This document shows positions 26,065 through 34,698 of a stretch of DNA of 64,000 nt, in pieces (within the stretch, counting starts at the first letter, position 1; every line of letters begins with the position of its first letter). Below the pieces are notes generated by a model that did not search any database, was not told where the DNA came from, and worked only from the letters and a program-made list of their open reading frames with translations. Source of the DNA: Legionella lytica (GTDB lineage: Bacteria > Pseudomonadota > Gammaproteobacteria > Legionellales > Legionellaceae); assembly GCF_023921225.1 (NCBI RefSeq), contig NZ_CP071527.1, forward strand, positions 1,702,501 through 1,766,500, given 5' to 3'. The position numbers were made by a program, and so were the translations under genes.

Positions 26065-26937
26065 TTATTTATGTGAGCAGTATTTTAAAGCAAAATAACT
26101 AATAAAAAGTACAATCAAACTTCCAAGAATATCCGTACTATAATGCCAGCCTAATAAAACACAAGAAGCGATAAGCATTACATTAATAACCGCCAACACA
26201 ATACAGGCTATGGGCCACTCTCTAAGTAAGTTAACACATAAAATTGCCCAAATGGCATGAAATGATGGTAATGCTATTAAGCCACCCTCATTTGTAGTTG
26301 GCACAATATGATGATGAAGTTCGGAAAATTTTAATCCGGTAGCAATTTGGCTCGAGTCAAACAAAGCATGGTTAAATATACTTGCAGGTGCCGCAGTAGG
26401 GAAGAAGTAATAAAATGCAAACCCTAAAAGCACTGTGCACAGCAACAAAAAATAGTATTCACGCAATAAATGAAAGCGACAGGAAAATAATACAAGTAAA
26501 GGAATAATACTCATTTGATAGGCTAAACTGTCGTAAATCGTGCTAAGTAACGCTTTGAACTGCGGATGAGCATTAGTCCAGCTCACGATAGAGGATGTAT
26601 CAATTCCCACCCGGGCTTCCAGTGTTACGATATATTGATCAATTATCGGGAATGGTGTTAATTGAACAGCATTCGTCGCCATTGCAATAATTGCCATAAC
26701 CACAAAAAAATAGATTAATTCATTTCCTATCTGGCAGGCTTTGCTGTCCTTTGCAAAGCTCAAATGAAGTCCAAGATTGAGAAGGACTAAGAATATACCA
26801 AAGGGAACCACGTTATCCGGAAAATAGTTATTTCCCGGAAACTGATAAATAAAATAATTGATAAAAAGAGCTATAAATGAAAAAAAAAGAATAAATCCAG
26901 CTAGTGAACTAATACATCGAGAAGATACCTGACGCAT
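26065..26937 (-). CDS. PAP2-superfamily membrane protein
   Basis: A 290-residue integral membrane protein with six or more hydrophobic helices. The C-terminal half has LPSFHAIWAI (about residue 225) and GWHYSTDILGSLIV (about 262), matching the PSxH and HxxxD motifs of lipid phosphatases and inositol-phosphorylceramide-synthase-like enzymes. The first motif (KxxxxxxRP) of classical PAP2 enzymes is not apparent, which favours the latter subgroup. It probably acts on a lipid phosphate or transfers a head group; the substrate is unknown. Eight nt separate it from the upstream csrA paralogue. Confidence 0.75.
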   Translation of the reverse strand: MRQVSSRCISSLAGFILFFSFIALFINYFIYQFPGNNYFPDNVVPFGIFLVLLNLGLHLSFAKDSKACQIGNELIYFFVVMAIIAMATNAVQLTPFPIIDQYIVTLEARVGIDTSSIVSWTNAHPQFKALLSTIYDSLAYQMSIIPLLVLFSCRFHLLREYYFLLLCTVLLGFAFYYFFPTAAPASIFNHALFDSSQIATGLKFSELHHHIVPTTNEGGLIALPSFHAIWAILCVNLLREWPIACIVLAVINVMLIASCVLLGWHYSTDILGSLIVLFISYFALKYCSHK

Positions 26938-26945
26938 TCTAAGGA

Positions 26946-27143
26946 TTATTCAGTCGTTTCTAACAGCTGTTTTTGTTTGATTGCATGGAAAATTTCTTCT
27001 CGGTGCACATTAACCGAACGAGGTGCTTCAACGCCAAATTTAATATTTCCATGTTCTTGGGTTTTAAATGCCAAGATCTTAACAATTGTATCATTAATAC
27101 TAATCATTAAGGGTTCTTCAAAGTGAAGAGAAACAATATCCAT
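26946..27143 (-). CDS. CsrA-family RNA-binding regulator (divergent paralogue)
   Basis: A 65-residue CsrA-like protein. The core LMISINDTIVKILAF, then IKFGVEAPRSVNVHREEI, matches CsrA strands 2-5 including the RNA-binding VHREE arginine. The N-terminal strand reads MDIVSLHFEEP in place of the consensus MLILTRRxGE, so the usual L4/R6 RNA contacts are absent. I start at ATG 27143, which has GAGG about 6 nt upstream; an upstream in-frame codon at 27167 would add eight residues. It lies divergent to rpsF and upstream of the PAP2-like gene. The family call is firm; altered RNA specificity is inferred. Confidence 0.87.
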   Translation of the reverse strand: MDIVSLHFEEPLMISINDTIVKILAFKTQEHGNIKFGVEAPRSVNVHREEIFHAIKQKQLLETTE

Positions 27144-27262
27144 TAAAAACCTCATCATTATGTCCAAGCTCGTTGTAAATCAACGATATCGAATAGAAAG
27201 TTAACCTAATTTGTAGATGCTTGTCACTATATATTTGGTTGAAAATGATAAAAAAAATTGGG

Positions 27263-27293
27263 TTGTGCTCTTCCTTTCAATGGAATGTATAAA
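27263..27293 (+). promoter_or_regulatory. possible promoter of the rpsF operon
   Basis: TTGTGC at 27263-27268 and TATAAA at 27288-27293 with a 19-nt spacer, longer than optimal. It would leave a leader of about 105 nt before rpsF. Confidence 0.3.
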
Positions 27294-27357
27294 ATTGTGC
27301 ATGATCATTGTCATTAACGATTAAAAGCGTTACAATTGGCAGCTTTTTTAAAACCTT

Positions 27358-27385
27358 GCCTTACTGCTATATGTCAGCAGAAGGC
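27358..27385 (+). promoter_or_regulatory. leader hairpin of rpsF mRNA
   Basis: GCCTT-A-CTGCT (27358-27368), loop ATATGTC and AGCAG-AAGGC (27376-27385) form a 10-bp stem with one bulged A, 22 nt before the rpsF ATG. In other bacteria rpsF leaders bind the S6:S18 complex for autoregulation. The CCG-bearing bulge known from that motif is not obvious here, so the role is only a suggestion. Confidence 0.4.
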
Positions 27386-27407
27386 TATTAATACATAAGG
27401 AGAAATC

Positions 27408-27746
27408 ATGAGACATTATGAAATTATGTTTCTTGTGCACCCGGATCAAAGCGAACAAGTACCAGCAATGGTTGAGCGCTATGAAGGGATCATTAGTAAG
27501 CATGAAGGTAAAATTCACCGAAAAGAAGACTTAGGTCGTCGTCAATTAGCATATCCAATCAATGATGTGCATAAAGCTCATTACATTCTGATGAACATCG
27601 AATGCTCACTTGAAGCACTGGAAGAAATTAAAAATGCATTCAAATATAACGATGCAATTTTAAGAAACTTAATTACTCTTCAAAAACAAGCGATTACTAC
27701 AGAGTCTGTTTTAATGAAGAAAGAAAAAGAAGTTAGAACTGCTTAA
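27408..27746 (+). CDS. rpsF: 30S ribosomal protein S6
   Basis: Small-subunit protein that binds S18 and the central domain of 16S rRNA. The sequence begins [19 protein letters not shown] and has the family segment [21 protein letters not shown]. The 112-residue length is typical and it lacks the long Glu tail of E. coli S6. AAGGAG lies 7 nt before the ATG. It heads the rpsF-rpsR-membrane protein-rplI operon. Confidence 0.97.
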   Translation: MRHYEIMFLVHPDQSEQVPAMVERYEGIISKHEGKIHRKEDLGRRQLAYPINDVHKAHYILMNIECSLEALEEIKNAFKYNDAILRNLITLQKQAITTESVLMKKEKEVRTA

Positions 27747-27761
27747 GAGGAGTCATTAGAT

Positions 27762-27989
27762 ATGTCAGCTTATTTTCGTAGAAAAAAAATGTGTCGTTTC
27801 AGCGCTGAAGGCGGCAACGAGATTGATTATAAAGACATCAATTTATTAAAGAACTATATTTCTGAAACTGGAAAAATCGTACCGAGCCGTATTACTGGTA
27901 CTCAAACCCGTTTTCAAAGACAATTAGCTAAAGCAATTAAGCACGCCAGATTTATTGGTTTATTACCTTACTGCGATAGCCACGGTTAG
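27762..27989 (+). CDS. rpsR: 30S ribosomal protein S18
   Basis: Partner of S6 in the 30S platform. The 75-residue basic protein has [14 protein letters not shown] at the start and [19 protein letters not shown], then [22 protein letters not shown], as in all S18 proteins. SD AGAGGAG precedes the ATG. It is 15 nt after rpsF and 3 nt before the next gene. Confidence 0.97.
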   Translation: MSAYFRRKKMCRFSAEGGNEIDYKDINLLKNYISETGKIVPSRITGTQTRFQRQLAKAIKHARFIGLLPYCDSHG

Positions 27990-27992
27990 TGA

Positions 27993-28895
27993 ATGATGCA
28001 CATGGGCGACTTTATAACAAAGCAGTGTAAAGCATTACTTGAAAATAAGCAGCAAGCAATTATGTATGCTGCGTTACTTTCGATTATACCTTTTGCCACT
28101 TGGTTATCAGTTGCCCTTGTATGCTTGGTAACATTAAGAAAAGGGGTTCGATCCGGCTTTGATGTTTTGTTACCAGCGCTGGTAATTCATTCTGTTCCAT
28201 TGATGATGTTAGTACCAATATCTGGCGCATTAATTAATACGCTAATTGCCTATTTGCCTTGTTATTTTGCAGCGATTACATTGCGCAGCACACAAAAATG
28301 GCAGGCGGTTTTTGGTGTGTTTTTTATTCAAGCAGTTCTTGGATGTTTGCTTCTTCAATTGCTCGCACCTGAGTTTATTGTAATACAGTTCAATCAGCTT
28401 AAAGCGTTACTGATGCAATACCAGGAGTTAGTTGAAACCGGTATGGATAGCATAAGCACGCTCAGTTTGGCACAGTTATTTTTCGGTCTTCAGATATTAA
28501 GTGCTATTGTTTCTGCGGTAGTTTCTTTAATGTTTGCTCGATCAATTCAAGCCAAATTGTTTTTACCCGGCGGGTTTAAAAATGAGTTGTTAATGTTCCG
28601 TAGCGGTAGGTTTTCATTGTTAATACTCTTATCTGTATCTTTGGGTACTTATCATGAAATTCCTTTAGCAATTAATGTCCTACCAATTGTGCTGAGTTAT
28701 TTCTTGGCCTCTGGATTTGGTTTAGCTTATTTTATTTTGGCTCGCAAAAGTCAAGTTAAGGTGTTTCTATTATTAATGTTAATAATACTGTTAAAGCCTA
28801 CTTTTGCACTATTTGCCTACATCGTTTTTGGTTCATTAGATAGTATATTTAATTTTAGATCGTATCTCCCTGAACGGGTAAACGAATCAATTTGA
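27993..28895 (+). CDS. DUF2232/YybS-like integral membrane protein
   Basis: A 300-residue polytopic membrane protein with about eight hydrophobic helices and short loops. It lies between rpsR and rplI, a place where many gamma-proteobacteria keep a DUF2232 (YybS-like) protein of unknown function; I base the family name on this context and topology. It starts 3 nt after rpsR and nearly abuts rplI, so it is translated from the ribosomal-protein mRNA. No catalytic motif is seen. Confidence 0.7.
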   Translation: MMHMGDFITKQCKALLENKQQAIMYAALLSIIPFATWLSVALVCLVTLRKGVRSGFDVLLPALVIHSVPLMMLVPISGALINTLIAYLPCYFAAITLRSTQKWQAVFGVFFIQAVLGCLLLQLLAPEFIVIQFNQLKALLMQYQELVETGMDSISTLSLAQLFFGLQILSAIVSAVVSLMFARSIQAKLFLPGGFKNELLMFRSGRFSLLILLSVSLGTYHEIPLAINVLPIVLSYFLASGFGLAYFILARKSQVKVFLLLMLIILLKPTFALFAYIVFGSLDSIFNFRSYLPERVNESI

Positions 28896-28906
28896 GGGTT
28901 ATTAAG

Positions 28907-29356
28907 ATGGAAGTTATCTTATTAGAAAAAGTGAGAAATTTAGGTAACCTAGGTGATAAAGTTCACGTAAAATCTGGTTATGGCCGTAACTACTTAATTC
29001 CACAAAACAAAGCTGTATTTGCTACACCTACAAATGTAGAGATGTTTGAACAACGTCGTTCTGAGCTTGAGAAAAAAGCGCAACAGTCTTTCTCTGCTGC
29101 TGAACAACGTGCCGCTAAGTTAAATGATGTTGTTTTAGCTATTAATGCAATGGCTAGTGACGAAGGAAAGCTTTACGGTTCTGTTGGCGTTAACGAAATC
29201 AAAGACGCTTTAGTTGCAAAAGGCATTGAAGTAAGCAAGCGTGAAATCGTTATGCCAGAAGGTCCTTTACATTCAATCGGTAATTTCGTTGTTGAAGTTC
29301 ATGTTCACAGTGATGTTATTGCTAATCTACAAGTTGAAATTTCTCCAGCAAAATAA
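28907..29356 (+). CDS. rplI: 50S ribosomal protein L9
   Basis: Large-subunit protein at the base of the L1 stalk. Starts [19 protein letters not shown] and has the signature [17 protein letters not shown], a long connecting helix (about 41-75) and a C-terminal rRNA-binding domain. The 149-residue length is canonical when starting at ATG 28907, which has GAGGG 8 nt upstream; an earlier in-frame TTG at 28892 is rejected. dnaB, a common next gene, is absent here. Confidence 0.97.
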   Translation: MEVILLEKVRNLGNLGDKVHVKSGYGRNYLIPQNKAVFATPTNVEMFEQRRSELEKKAQQSFSAAEQRAAKLNDVVLAINAMASDEGKLYGSVGVNEIKDALVAKGIEVSKREIVMPEGPLHSIGNFVVEVHVHSDVIANLQVEISPAK

Positions 29357-29393
29357 GCTAATTTCAAATAGTAGTACATTTGTCGCGTAATAT

Positions 29394-29466
29394 GTAGGCT
29401 GGGCTGTAAAGCCCAGCAAATAGGACTTGCGCTACACTGGAAGCTGGGTTTCACAGCCCAGCCTAC
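29394..29466. repeat. REPIN-like GTAGGCTGGGCT...AGCCCAGCCTAC pair
   Basis: The left arm GTAGGCTGGGCTGTAAAGCCC and right arm GGTTTCACAGCCCAGCCTAC form a long hairpin, each arm containing its own short stem (GGGCT...AGCCC). Almost the same element is at 56581-56654. It lies between convergent rplI and the accessory gene at 29492. Confidence 0.8.
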
Positions 29467-29491
29467 ACTCAGCGATCAATCCCGCAAATCA

Positions 29492-30937
29492 TTATCCTCC
29501 ATTAGAAGAATGCAATTCAGAACTTGGCGATGTTACGTTTTCTTCCTTATTATAAGGTTCTCTGTGAGAAAACAGCATTTGTGGATGGCTTCCGTATTTA
29601 CCGTTCCAACGCTTAGAATGCCCCTTTCCTGCATCCTGAGGACTTAGGACGGTTATAATATGATCTTGATACTTTAAACAATGTTTAATAATTGCTGCTT
29701 GATTATCAGGTTGCAATTGCAATTGTTCATCCACATTTACTGCTTCATTCAACCAGGGATCACAGATAGTTGCCTGTTTGCCCCATGTTTTGAGATCTGT
29801 GGGGGTCGATTTTACTAACCGATTAAGAACAATAAAGCTGTGGTCTCCTTTATCTTTTCCCATCATGCCTAGTGCTTCGTACCGTATGGGGAATATGGGT
29901 TGATATTCGGCAAGAAACATAAAAACCAAGACAACGTACTCCATACAATTACCCACACCGTGTTTAACCGCATTTTTGGCTATGTTTTCAATAAGCTCCA
30001 TTTTTGATATGAGTTTACCATCTTTATGGTAGATTTTTTTATCGCGAGGAGTTAGTTGCCCTTTAAGCTCATCCAGAATACTTTGTAGGGTATAGACAGA
30101 CATTTCACCATTAGATTTTTGAATCGTAAAGGGTTGAGTAATAGGAATATCTATATTGGGATCAAGATTTAATGCAGCAAGTTGTTTAGTAAAAGTGTTG
30201 CCACTGCAGCGAGCAAGCAATAACAATATTATTTTTTTATAAGTATTCCCACCTGGACGATTGACTGAGAAGGGGATTAATGCCCTTGCCTTGTTTACAA
30301 AATGCTTAGCAATATCTAATAAATATTTTTTTTCATCGTTCTCTAGCGCGCTTATTTGAGTTTGTAGGCCATTACAAACACTGTGTTGTTTTAATATATT
30401 TAAAACTTCAAGAGCATGTTGACGAGCAGTATAAGTATAAACACTTAGAGCCGTTTTAAGCACGGATTCGGTAATTAATGCATTATTATTAAGTAGAAAC
30501 AGGACTGCATCGCACGAACTTCGGACTATAGCTTTGGATAACGGGGATTGACCTTTTTTATCTTTATCATAAATCCAGTTAGGATTTTGGTTAGTCCAGA
30601 ACTGAGCCATCTTAACATCAGTACCATCCCAGCATTCTGGATGATAGCTGGCTAATAAATGTAAATTAGCATCGATTAGGTGAATTTTTTTACCAAACCT
30701 AGGGGTTGCTTTGATACCTGCATTATTCAGCACATTTGTATAAGCCGCTAACTCATCTTGCGTTGGTGTCTGCGCAAATTGAATATGAATAAATGCGGGT
30801 AGAGTTGCATCTAATTCGAAGTCTTGTGTACCTAACCATTTACTGAGTACGCATTTTGCTTGTTTTATTAATTTATTTTGGACTTGTTCTTCCAAATTAA
30901 TCCATGAACTTCTAATACTTCTGTCAAACACGTGCAC
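29492..30937 (-). CDS. ankyrin-like protein with a C-terminal Cys-His-Asp (papain/transglutaminase-like) domain; effector candidate
   Basis: A 481-residue protein without recognised bacterial homologues. Residues about 127-165 (DKKGQSPLSKAIVRSSCDAV, then LFLLNNNALI) read as an ankyrin-like repeat. The C-terminal third has KHGVGNCMEYVVLVFMFL (Cys331), KGDHSFIVLNRL (His366) and ATICDPWLNEAV (Asp393), the order and kind of context expected for a cysteine protease, deamidase or transglutaminase-like triad. No signal peptide is seen. The last 30 residues are polar and Glu/Ser-rich. A Dot/Icm effector acting on a host protein is the most natural reading, but it is inference; the triad needs a structural test. 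Confidence 0.6.
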   Translation of the reverse strand: MHVFDRSIRSSWINLEEQVQNKLIKQAKCVLSKWLGTQDFELDATLPAFIHIQFAQTPTQDELAAYTNVLNNAGIKATPRFGKKIHLIDANLHLLASYHPECWDGTDVKMAQFWTNQNPNWIYDKDKKGQSPLSKAIVRSSCDAVLFLLNNNALITESVLKTALSVYTYTARQHALEVLNILKQHSVCNGLQTQISALENDEKKYLLDIAKHFVNKARALIPFSVNRPGGNTYKKIILLLLARCSGNTFTKQLAALNLDPNIDIPITQPFTIQKSNGEMSVYTLQSILDELKGQLTPRDKKIYHKDGKLISKMELIENIAKNAVKHGVGNCMEYVVLVFMFLAEYQPIFPIRYEALGMMGKDKGDHSFIVLNRLVKSTPTDLKTWGKQATICDPWLNEAVNVDEQLQLQPDNQAAIIKHCLKYQDHIITVLSPQDAGKGHSKRWNGKYGSHPQMLFSHREPYNKEENVTSPSSELHSSNGG

Positions 30938-31109
30938 ACCTCAAAATCACTTTACATGTGGCTAATTAATGCAAAAAAATTCAATAATAATTCACTTCGG
31001 TCTTTGTTCAAGTTTTCGTGATGTGATAATTACATCATGTTACAGAGGATGATAGTTTAGCAAATCATCCTCTGTAACATTTTGATTATCAGTAGGCGAA
31101 TAGCTAATA

Positions 31110-32273
31110 TCACTGGGGTATTGCCATCTGCAGGGTTTTTTCTGGAATAGAAATAGAGGCAATGAGATGCTTCCTAATAAACATTGAATAATGTTTATTA
31201 GGCTCATCTAATACATAGGATTGTGCTAATTCGAATCTTCTTTGGTCAGAAATAGTTGAGTCTGATAAGGATTTTCGTATTTGCTGTGTTTTAGATGTTG
31301 AAAAGGTAGTAAAGGATTGAGAGGCTCGATAATATTTATCAAATTCTTTAAAATCCTCAGGACTACAATGAGCGTAATTCTTTATTAATTCAACTACTTC
31401 TGAGTGATATTCCTCGCCAGCTAAAGTTATAAGGTTTTCTAATTTTACTGACAGCAAGAGCATACGACTTAATTGCTGTTTCTTGGTGATGTCTTCTTGG
31501 GGACATTCTTTCAGAAATCTCAATAAAGTAGTTACTTTGGTGTCTTTTTCTTGTTCTGATAATTGGCTCAAAATTTCTGAAAAAGGAACCGCCTTTGTTT
31601 TAACTCGTAACCCTCTTGCAATTTGAGCAACGCCATCTAAAAGTGGTTTTTGCATTGTAGTTACATTAAAGGGTTGATGTGCTTCTGTTGTTTGTAAGCC
31701 TGTGACATCAACAAATTCGGCGATACCCACATCAGAATCACCTTTAATGTCTTGAGTTATATTTTTAATTTGTTCTGCATCCAACGACCCCAGGTCGAGA
31801 TGATAACAATGCAATTGTTGTTGGAAATTCAAAGTGCCTCGCTTGCCATAAATTAGATTCGTTTGCAGGTGGCGAAACATAGCTTGGGGAACATGCTCTG
31901 CAATAACATCTACCATCAAATGGCTTTCTTCTTCCATTTCTTTTAAAGCAGTATAAACTAGACCATGATCTTTATCCCTACGTCCTCCCGGAGTTAATAC
32001 GTGCTTATCTGCAGCACTATCCTTTATTCCTCTTGGCTTATTAAGTGTCACTAAGAGAAAATTTTTTTCCTCATGTTCATAGGTTACATAAATACAAGCA
32101 TTTTGGTAAAGTTTTTGATCAAAAAGAGCGGTATCTATAATATCTGGATCCAAATAACAACGAGTCTTTGGTGAAATTGCCGGCTCAAGCTTACACATAA
32201 GCGCTGCAGTAACCTCGTTGTTTTTATAGTCATTAGCATATTGATCCACCGTGTCAGGGCTGACTAAAGGCAT
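31110..32273 (-). CDS. protein with degenerate Nudix domain
   Basis: A 387-residue protein. Residues 97-119 follow the Nudix box Gx5Ex7REUxEExGU with substitutions: G97, His103 for the first Glu, Lys111 for Arg, then EMEEE at 112-116 and His118 for Gly. The metal-binding Glu residues of the core are kept, so some activity is possible. The part after about residue 200 is helical and matches nothing I recognise. No signal peptide or membrane segment is seen. The unusual length and the accessory setting between two unknown genes suggest an effector-type protein, which is inference. Confidence 0.6.
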   Translation of the reverse strand: MPLVSPDTVDQYANDYKNNEVTAALMCKLEPAISPKTRCYLDPDIIDTALFDQKLYQNACIYVTYEHEEKNFLLVTLNKPRGIKDSAADKHVLTPGGRRDKDHGLVYTALKEMEEESHLMVDVIAEHVPQAMFRHLQTNLIYGKRGTLNFQQQLHCYHLDLGSLDAEQIKNITQDIKGDSDVGIAEFVDVTGLQTTEAHQPFNVTTMQKPLLDGVAQIARGLRVKTKAVPFSEILSQLSEQEKDTKVTTLLRFLKECPQEDITKKQQLSRMLLLSVKLENLITLAGEEYHSEVVELIKNYAHCSPEDFKEFDKYYRASQSFTTFSTSKTQQIRKSLSDSTISDQRRFELAQSYVLDEPNKHYSMFIRKHLIASISIPEKTLQMAIPQ

Positions 32274-32432
32274 ATTTGTCTCCAGAAGTTATTAAGCCGT
32301 AGAGGCTTGAACTCAGTTAGATTTGCGCAATTTTAAATCAAGATGATAATCTAATGCAATGATTAATTGATTTTATTTCTTATCGATTGGCATTAAGATG
32401 GGGAGGGCTTTGAAGTGAAGCAATTGAGCGCA

Positions 32433-32932
32433 CTAGAGAAAATATATTTTATAAACAGACAATAAAGCAAAAATGCTATTTAATACAGCCCAAATATATG
32501 CTGGGCGTCGACCTCTGTAACCGCTGTAATAAGAGTAGATTGCAATAAAGCTACTTCCCGTACCAAATATCCATTGCTGATCATAGGCAAATCCCACTGA
32601 AAGCAGGGCAATGCCACAAATACCAAATAGTAAAAAGATACTACTTTCTTTAGCCAAGAATAAATAAAAAATTAAAAGTTGCACACATAATAAAATTGGT
32701 AGGGCAAGTTGAGTATATCTTCCACTACCGAATACAATAGCTAAATGCCCTGCAATGAGAATAAGCTCCAGAGCAACATAAAAAAAAGTTTATAATGAAT
32801 TGCCGTGCCGAGCAGAGCGATGCCGCCAATTATATAATAGGGTTGAGGGGGCCACTGTGTTGTTCCATAAAGAACAACAAGTGCCCCGATAATGCCTAGG
32901 AGCAAATATTTATTTTCATAAATATTAGTCAT
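32433..32932 (-). pseudogene. small membrane protein gene split by a frameshift at a T8 tract
   Basis: Two adjacent frames, 32741-32932 (MTNIYENKYLLLGIIGA...) and 32433-32684 (...AKESSIFLLFGICG...), become one frame of about 166 residues if one T is added to the T8 run read on the minus strand (32780-32787). The joined product continues KLFFYVALELILIAGHLAIV and runs on to LLIFYLFLAKESS without a stop. It would have five or six transmembrane helices. This could be a real pseudogene, phase variation by slippage or a sequencing error. The function is unknown. Confidence 0.75.
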
Positions 32933-32935
32933 GAA

Positions 32936-33424
32936 TCACCATTTGAGATAAATACCCTTATTAACTGATTCTTGAATGATTGCATTTTGAGATTTATTGA
33001 ATGCAACCCAGTAATTACCCATATTACTCAACGCAAAACGTACACGTGGGTATTGGCATACATCTAAAACAGTGTGGCAGTCGACAAGTACGGTTGCTTC
33101 ACCTTCGTGTTTATAACACTTAAAGTTCAAATTTTTAACATCTGATGCAAAAGCTCCCCAGCTCATTGGATCAAAAGTTGCATGCAATGGGGGACTCATA
33201 AATGCTTCATCAGAAGCTTGGTGTTCCATTTCAATTGATGTATTTGAATGGTTCTGGATTAGATAATAAGCTTGTTTTCCAGTCTCGTTTAGTACTAAAA
33301 AATTTTGATTATAACCAAAGCCAGTAACCTCACATCCTCTAGGAAATGAGCCAACAGCGTGAGCGCTGCTCATTAAAATACTAGACAAAACAATGGGCGT
33401 ACTAATACAGCTGAACCGTGACAT
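32936..33424 (-). CDS. exported protein of unknown function
   Basis: A 162-residue protein with an N-terminal signal peptide (hydrophobic ISTPIVLSSILMSSAHA, cleavage probably after AHA near residue 24). The mature part has four cysteines (GCEVTGF, FKCYKH, DCHTVLDVC) likely to form disulfides in the periplasm or outside. I place the start at ATG 33424, which has AGAGG 6 nt upstream; an upstream in-frame codon at 33442 lacks this. It lies 3 nt upstream of the frameshifted membrane gene, so the two are probably co-transcribed. Confidence 0.72.
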   Translation of the reverse strand: MSRFSCISTPIVLSSILMSSAHAVGSFPRGCEVTGFGYNQNFLVLNETGKQAYYLIQNHSNTSIEMEHQASDEAFMSPPLHATFDPMSWGAFASDVKNLNFKCYKHEGEATVLVDCHTVLDVCQYPRVRFALSNMGNYWVAFNKSQNAIIQESVNKGIYLKW

Positions 33425-33583
33425 AATTACCTCTATAAGCAAATTTGGGTGCTATTTTAATCATAAAAAAACCAAAGTCTATTGGAAAATAAAAAATATG
33501 TCCAAGATACATCAAATGTTAATTGGCGTAGTCAGATTGCCTGCGACTAATAGTACTTAATGAATTCGCTTCGTTCATTGTCT

Positions 33584-33651
33584 CCAGGATTACGCTACGC
33601 TGCATCCAAGCAATTTTAAATGGAGCCTGGATGAAGCGTAGCGTAATCTGG
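33584..33651. repeat. inverted repeat CCAGGATTACGCTACGC...GCGTAGCGTAATCTGG
   Basis: A near-perfect inverted repeat with arms of about 24 nt (CCAGGATTACGCTACGCTGC on the left) around a short A/T-rich loop. A preceding AATTCGCTTCGTTCATT links it to the repeat near 19488. It lies downstream of pcs in the gap 33443-33716. Confidence 0.7.
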
Positions 33652-33682
33652 AACGTTATGCGCGTTTTCTTAGTAAGAGTGA

Positions 33683-33700
33683 CTGGTTGCAAGCAACCAG
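33683..33700. repeat. REP-like palindrome
   Basis: CTGGTTGC-AA-GCAACCAG followed by GCTACG, the same palindrome as at 3180 and 44584. It lies 17 nt from the pcs stop and may help end its transcript. Confidence 0.7.
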
Positions 33701-33716
33701 GCTACGCTAGTTAAAT

Positions 33717-34481
33717 TTAATCCTTACTTGCTGCAATTTTTGCTTTTATCATTGGATAATAAGTCCGATAAAAACTTAAGTACAAGTACATGGCAACATA
33801 AGCCATTGATAGACTAAGCCAAACATTATTCGTGTTTGGATAGTTAATCAGTAGGCAAATAGAGCTGATCCCATAAATAATCGAGCAACAATGCATCAAC
33901 ATTTTTAATACTCTAGAATCAGTCAGATAATCCAATCTAGAAGGATAAACATATTTTACAGGTACAAAAATCAAAATTGAAAGTATGGCCAAGATGAGCG
34001 CGTTGGCTGTAGCTGATGTATTAAAAAGAATCATATAGAAAATCGTAATATTCCAATAACAAGGGAACCCTTTAAAGAAGTGGTCCGGTGTTTTGGCATC
34101 TGATTGGCAAAATTGATAAGACGAAGTGATCGTAACTGCCGCGATAATTAGTACGGAGTAATCTTGTGGCAGCATATCTGGCTTAACTAACAAGAAAAAG
34201 CAGGGGGTGATTACATAGTTCACGTAATCAACGATATTATCCAGTAAAGCACCATCAATTTTGGGCAATACATTTTTGATATTAACTTGACGCGCAAGGC
34301 TTCCATCGACTGCATCAATGAACACTGTAATTGCCATGAGCCATAGTGCAAAAATGTATTGGTGGTGATATATCTTTTCTAGAGTAAAAACGCCAATGCA
34401 AGCGGCACTTGCAGTAAATAAATGCACCGACCATGCTGCTAAATATTGCATTGGTGGGAACTGTGGTTTGCTTAAGCTCAT
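33717..34481 (-). CDS. pcs: phosphatidylcholine synthase (CDP-alcohol phosphatidyltransferase)
   Basis: Condenses CDP-diacylglycerol with choline to make phosphatidylcholine in the inner membrane. The CDP-alcohol phosphatidyltransferase signature is split as DAVDGSLARQ, then PKIDGALLDNIVDYV (residues about 54-85), giving the expected DGx2AR and GxxxDxxxD. Around it are about seven transmembrane helices, and the 254-residue length fits Pcs. Pcs is known from Legionella and other host-associated bacteria that take up host choline. The gene is alone on its strand, divergent from the aldehyde dehydrogenase at 34699. Confidence 0.9.
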   Translation of the reverse strand: MSLSKPQFPPMQYLAAWSVHLFTASAACIGVFTLEKIYHHQYIFALWLMAITVFIDAVDGSLARQVNIKNVLPKIDGALLDNIVDYVNYVITPCFFLLVKPDMLPQDYSVLIIAAVTITSSYQFCQSDAKTPDHFFKGFPCYWNITIFYMILFNTSATANALILAILSILIFVPVKYVYPSRLDYLTDSRVLKMLMHCCSIIYGISSICLLINYPNTNNVWLSLSMAYVAMYLYLSFYRTYYPMIKAKIAASKD

Positions 34482-34698
34482 TAATTATCCTAGTGTTAAT
34501 GAATGTTAATTTAAGTAGGCTTGCTTCTGCTCTACTATTAATGACCGAAGTATAACCGGCGCGATTAACATCATGATTTATTACTGTTGTTTTTTGTATA
34601 ACATCCATAGAATATAAAAATAGTATCAATAATCAAAAGTAGTGCGCAAGAAAAGTTGTTAACTTTAACGAAATATAAAATTTCATAGGGTGATTTTG

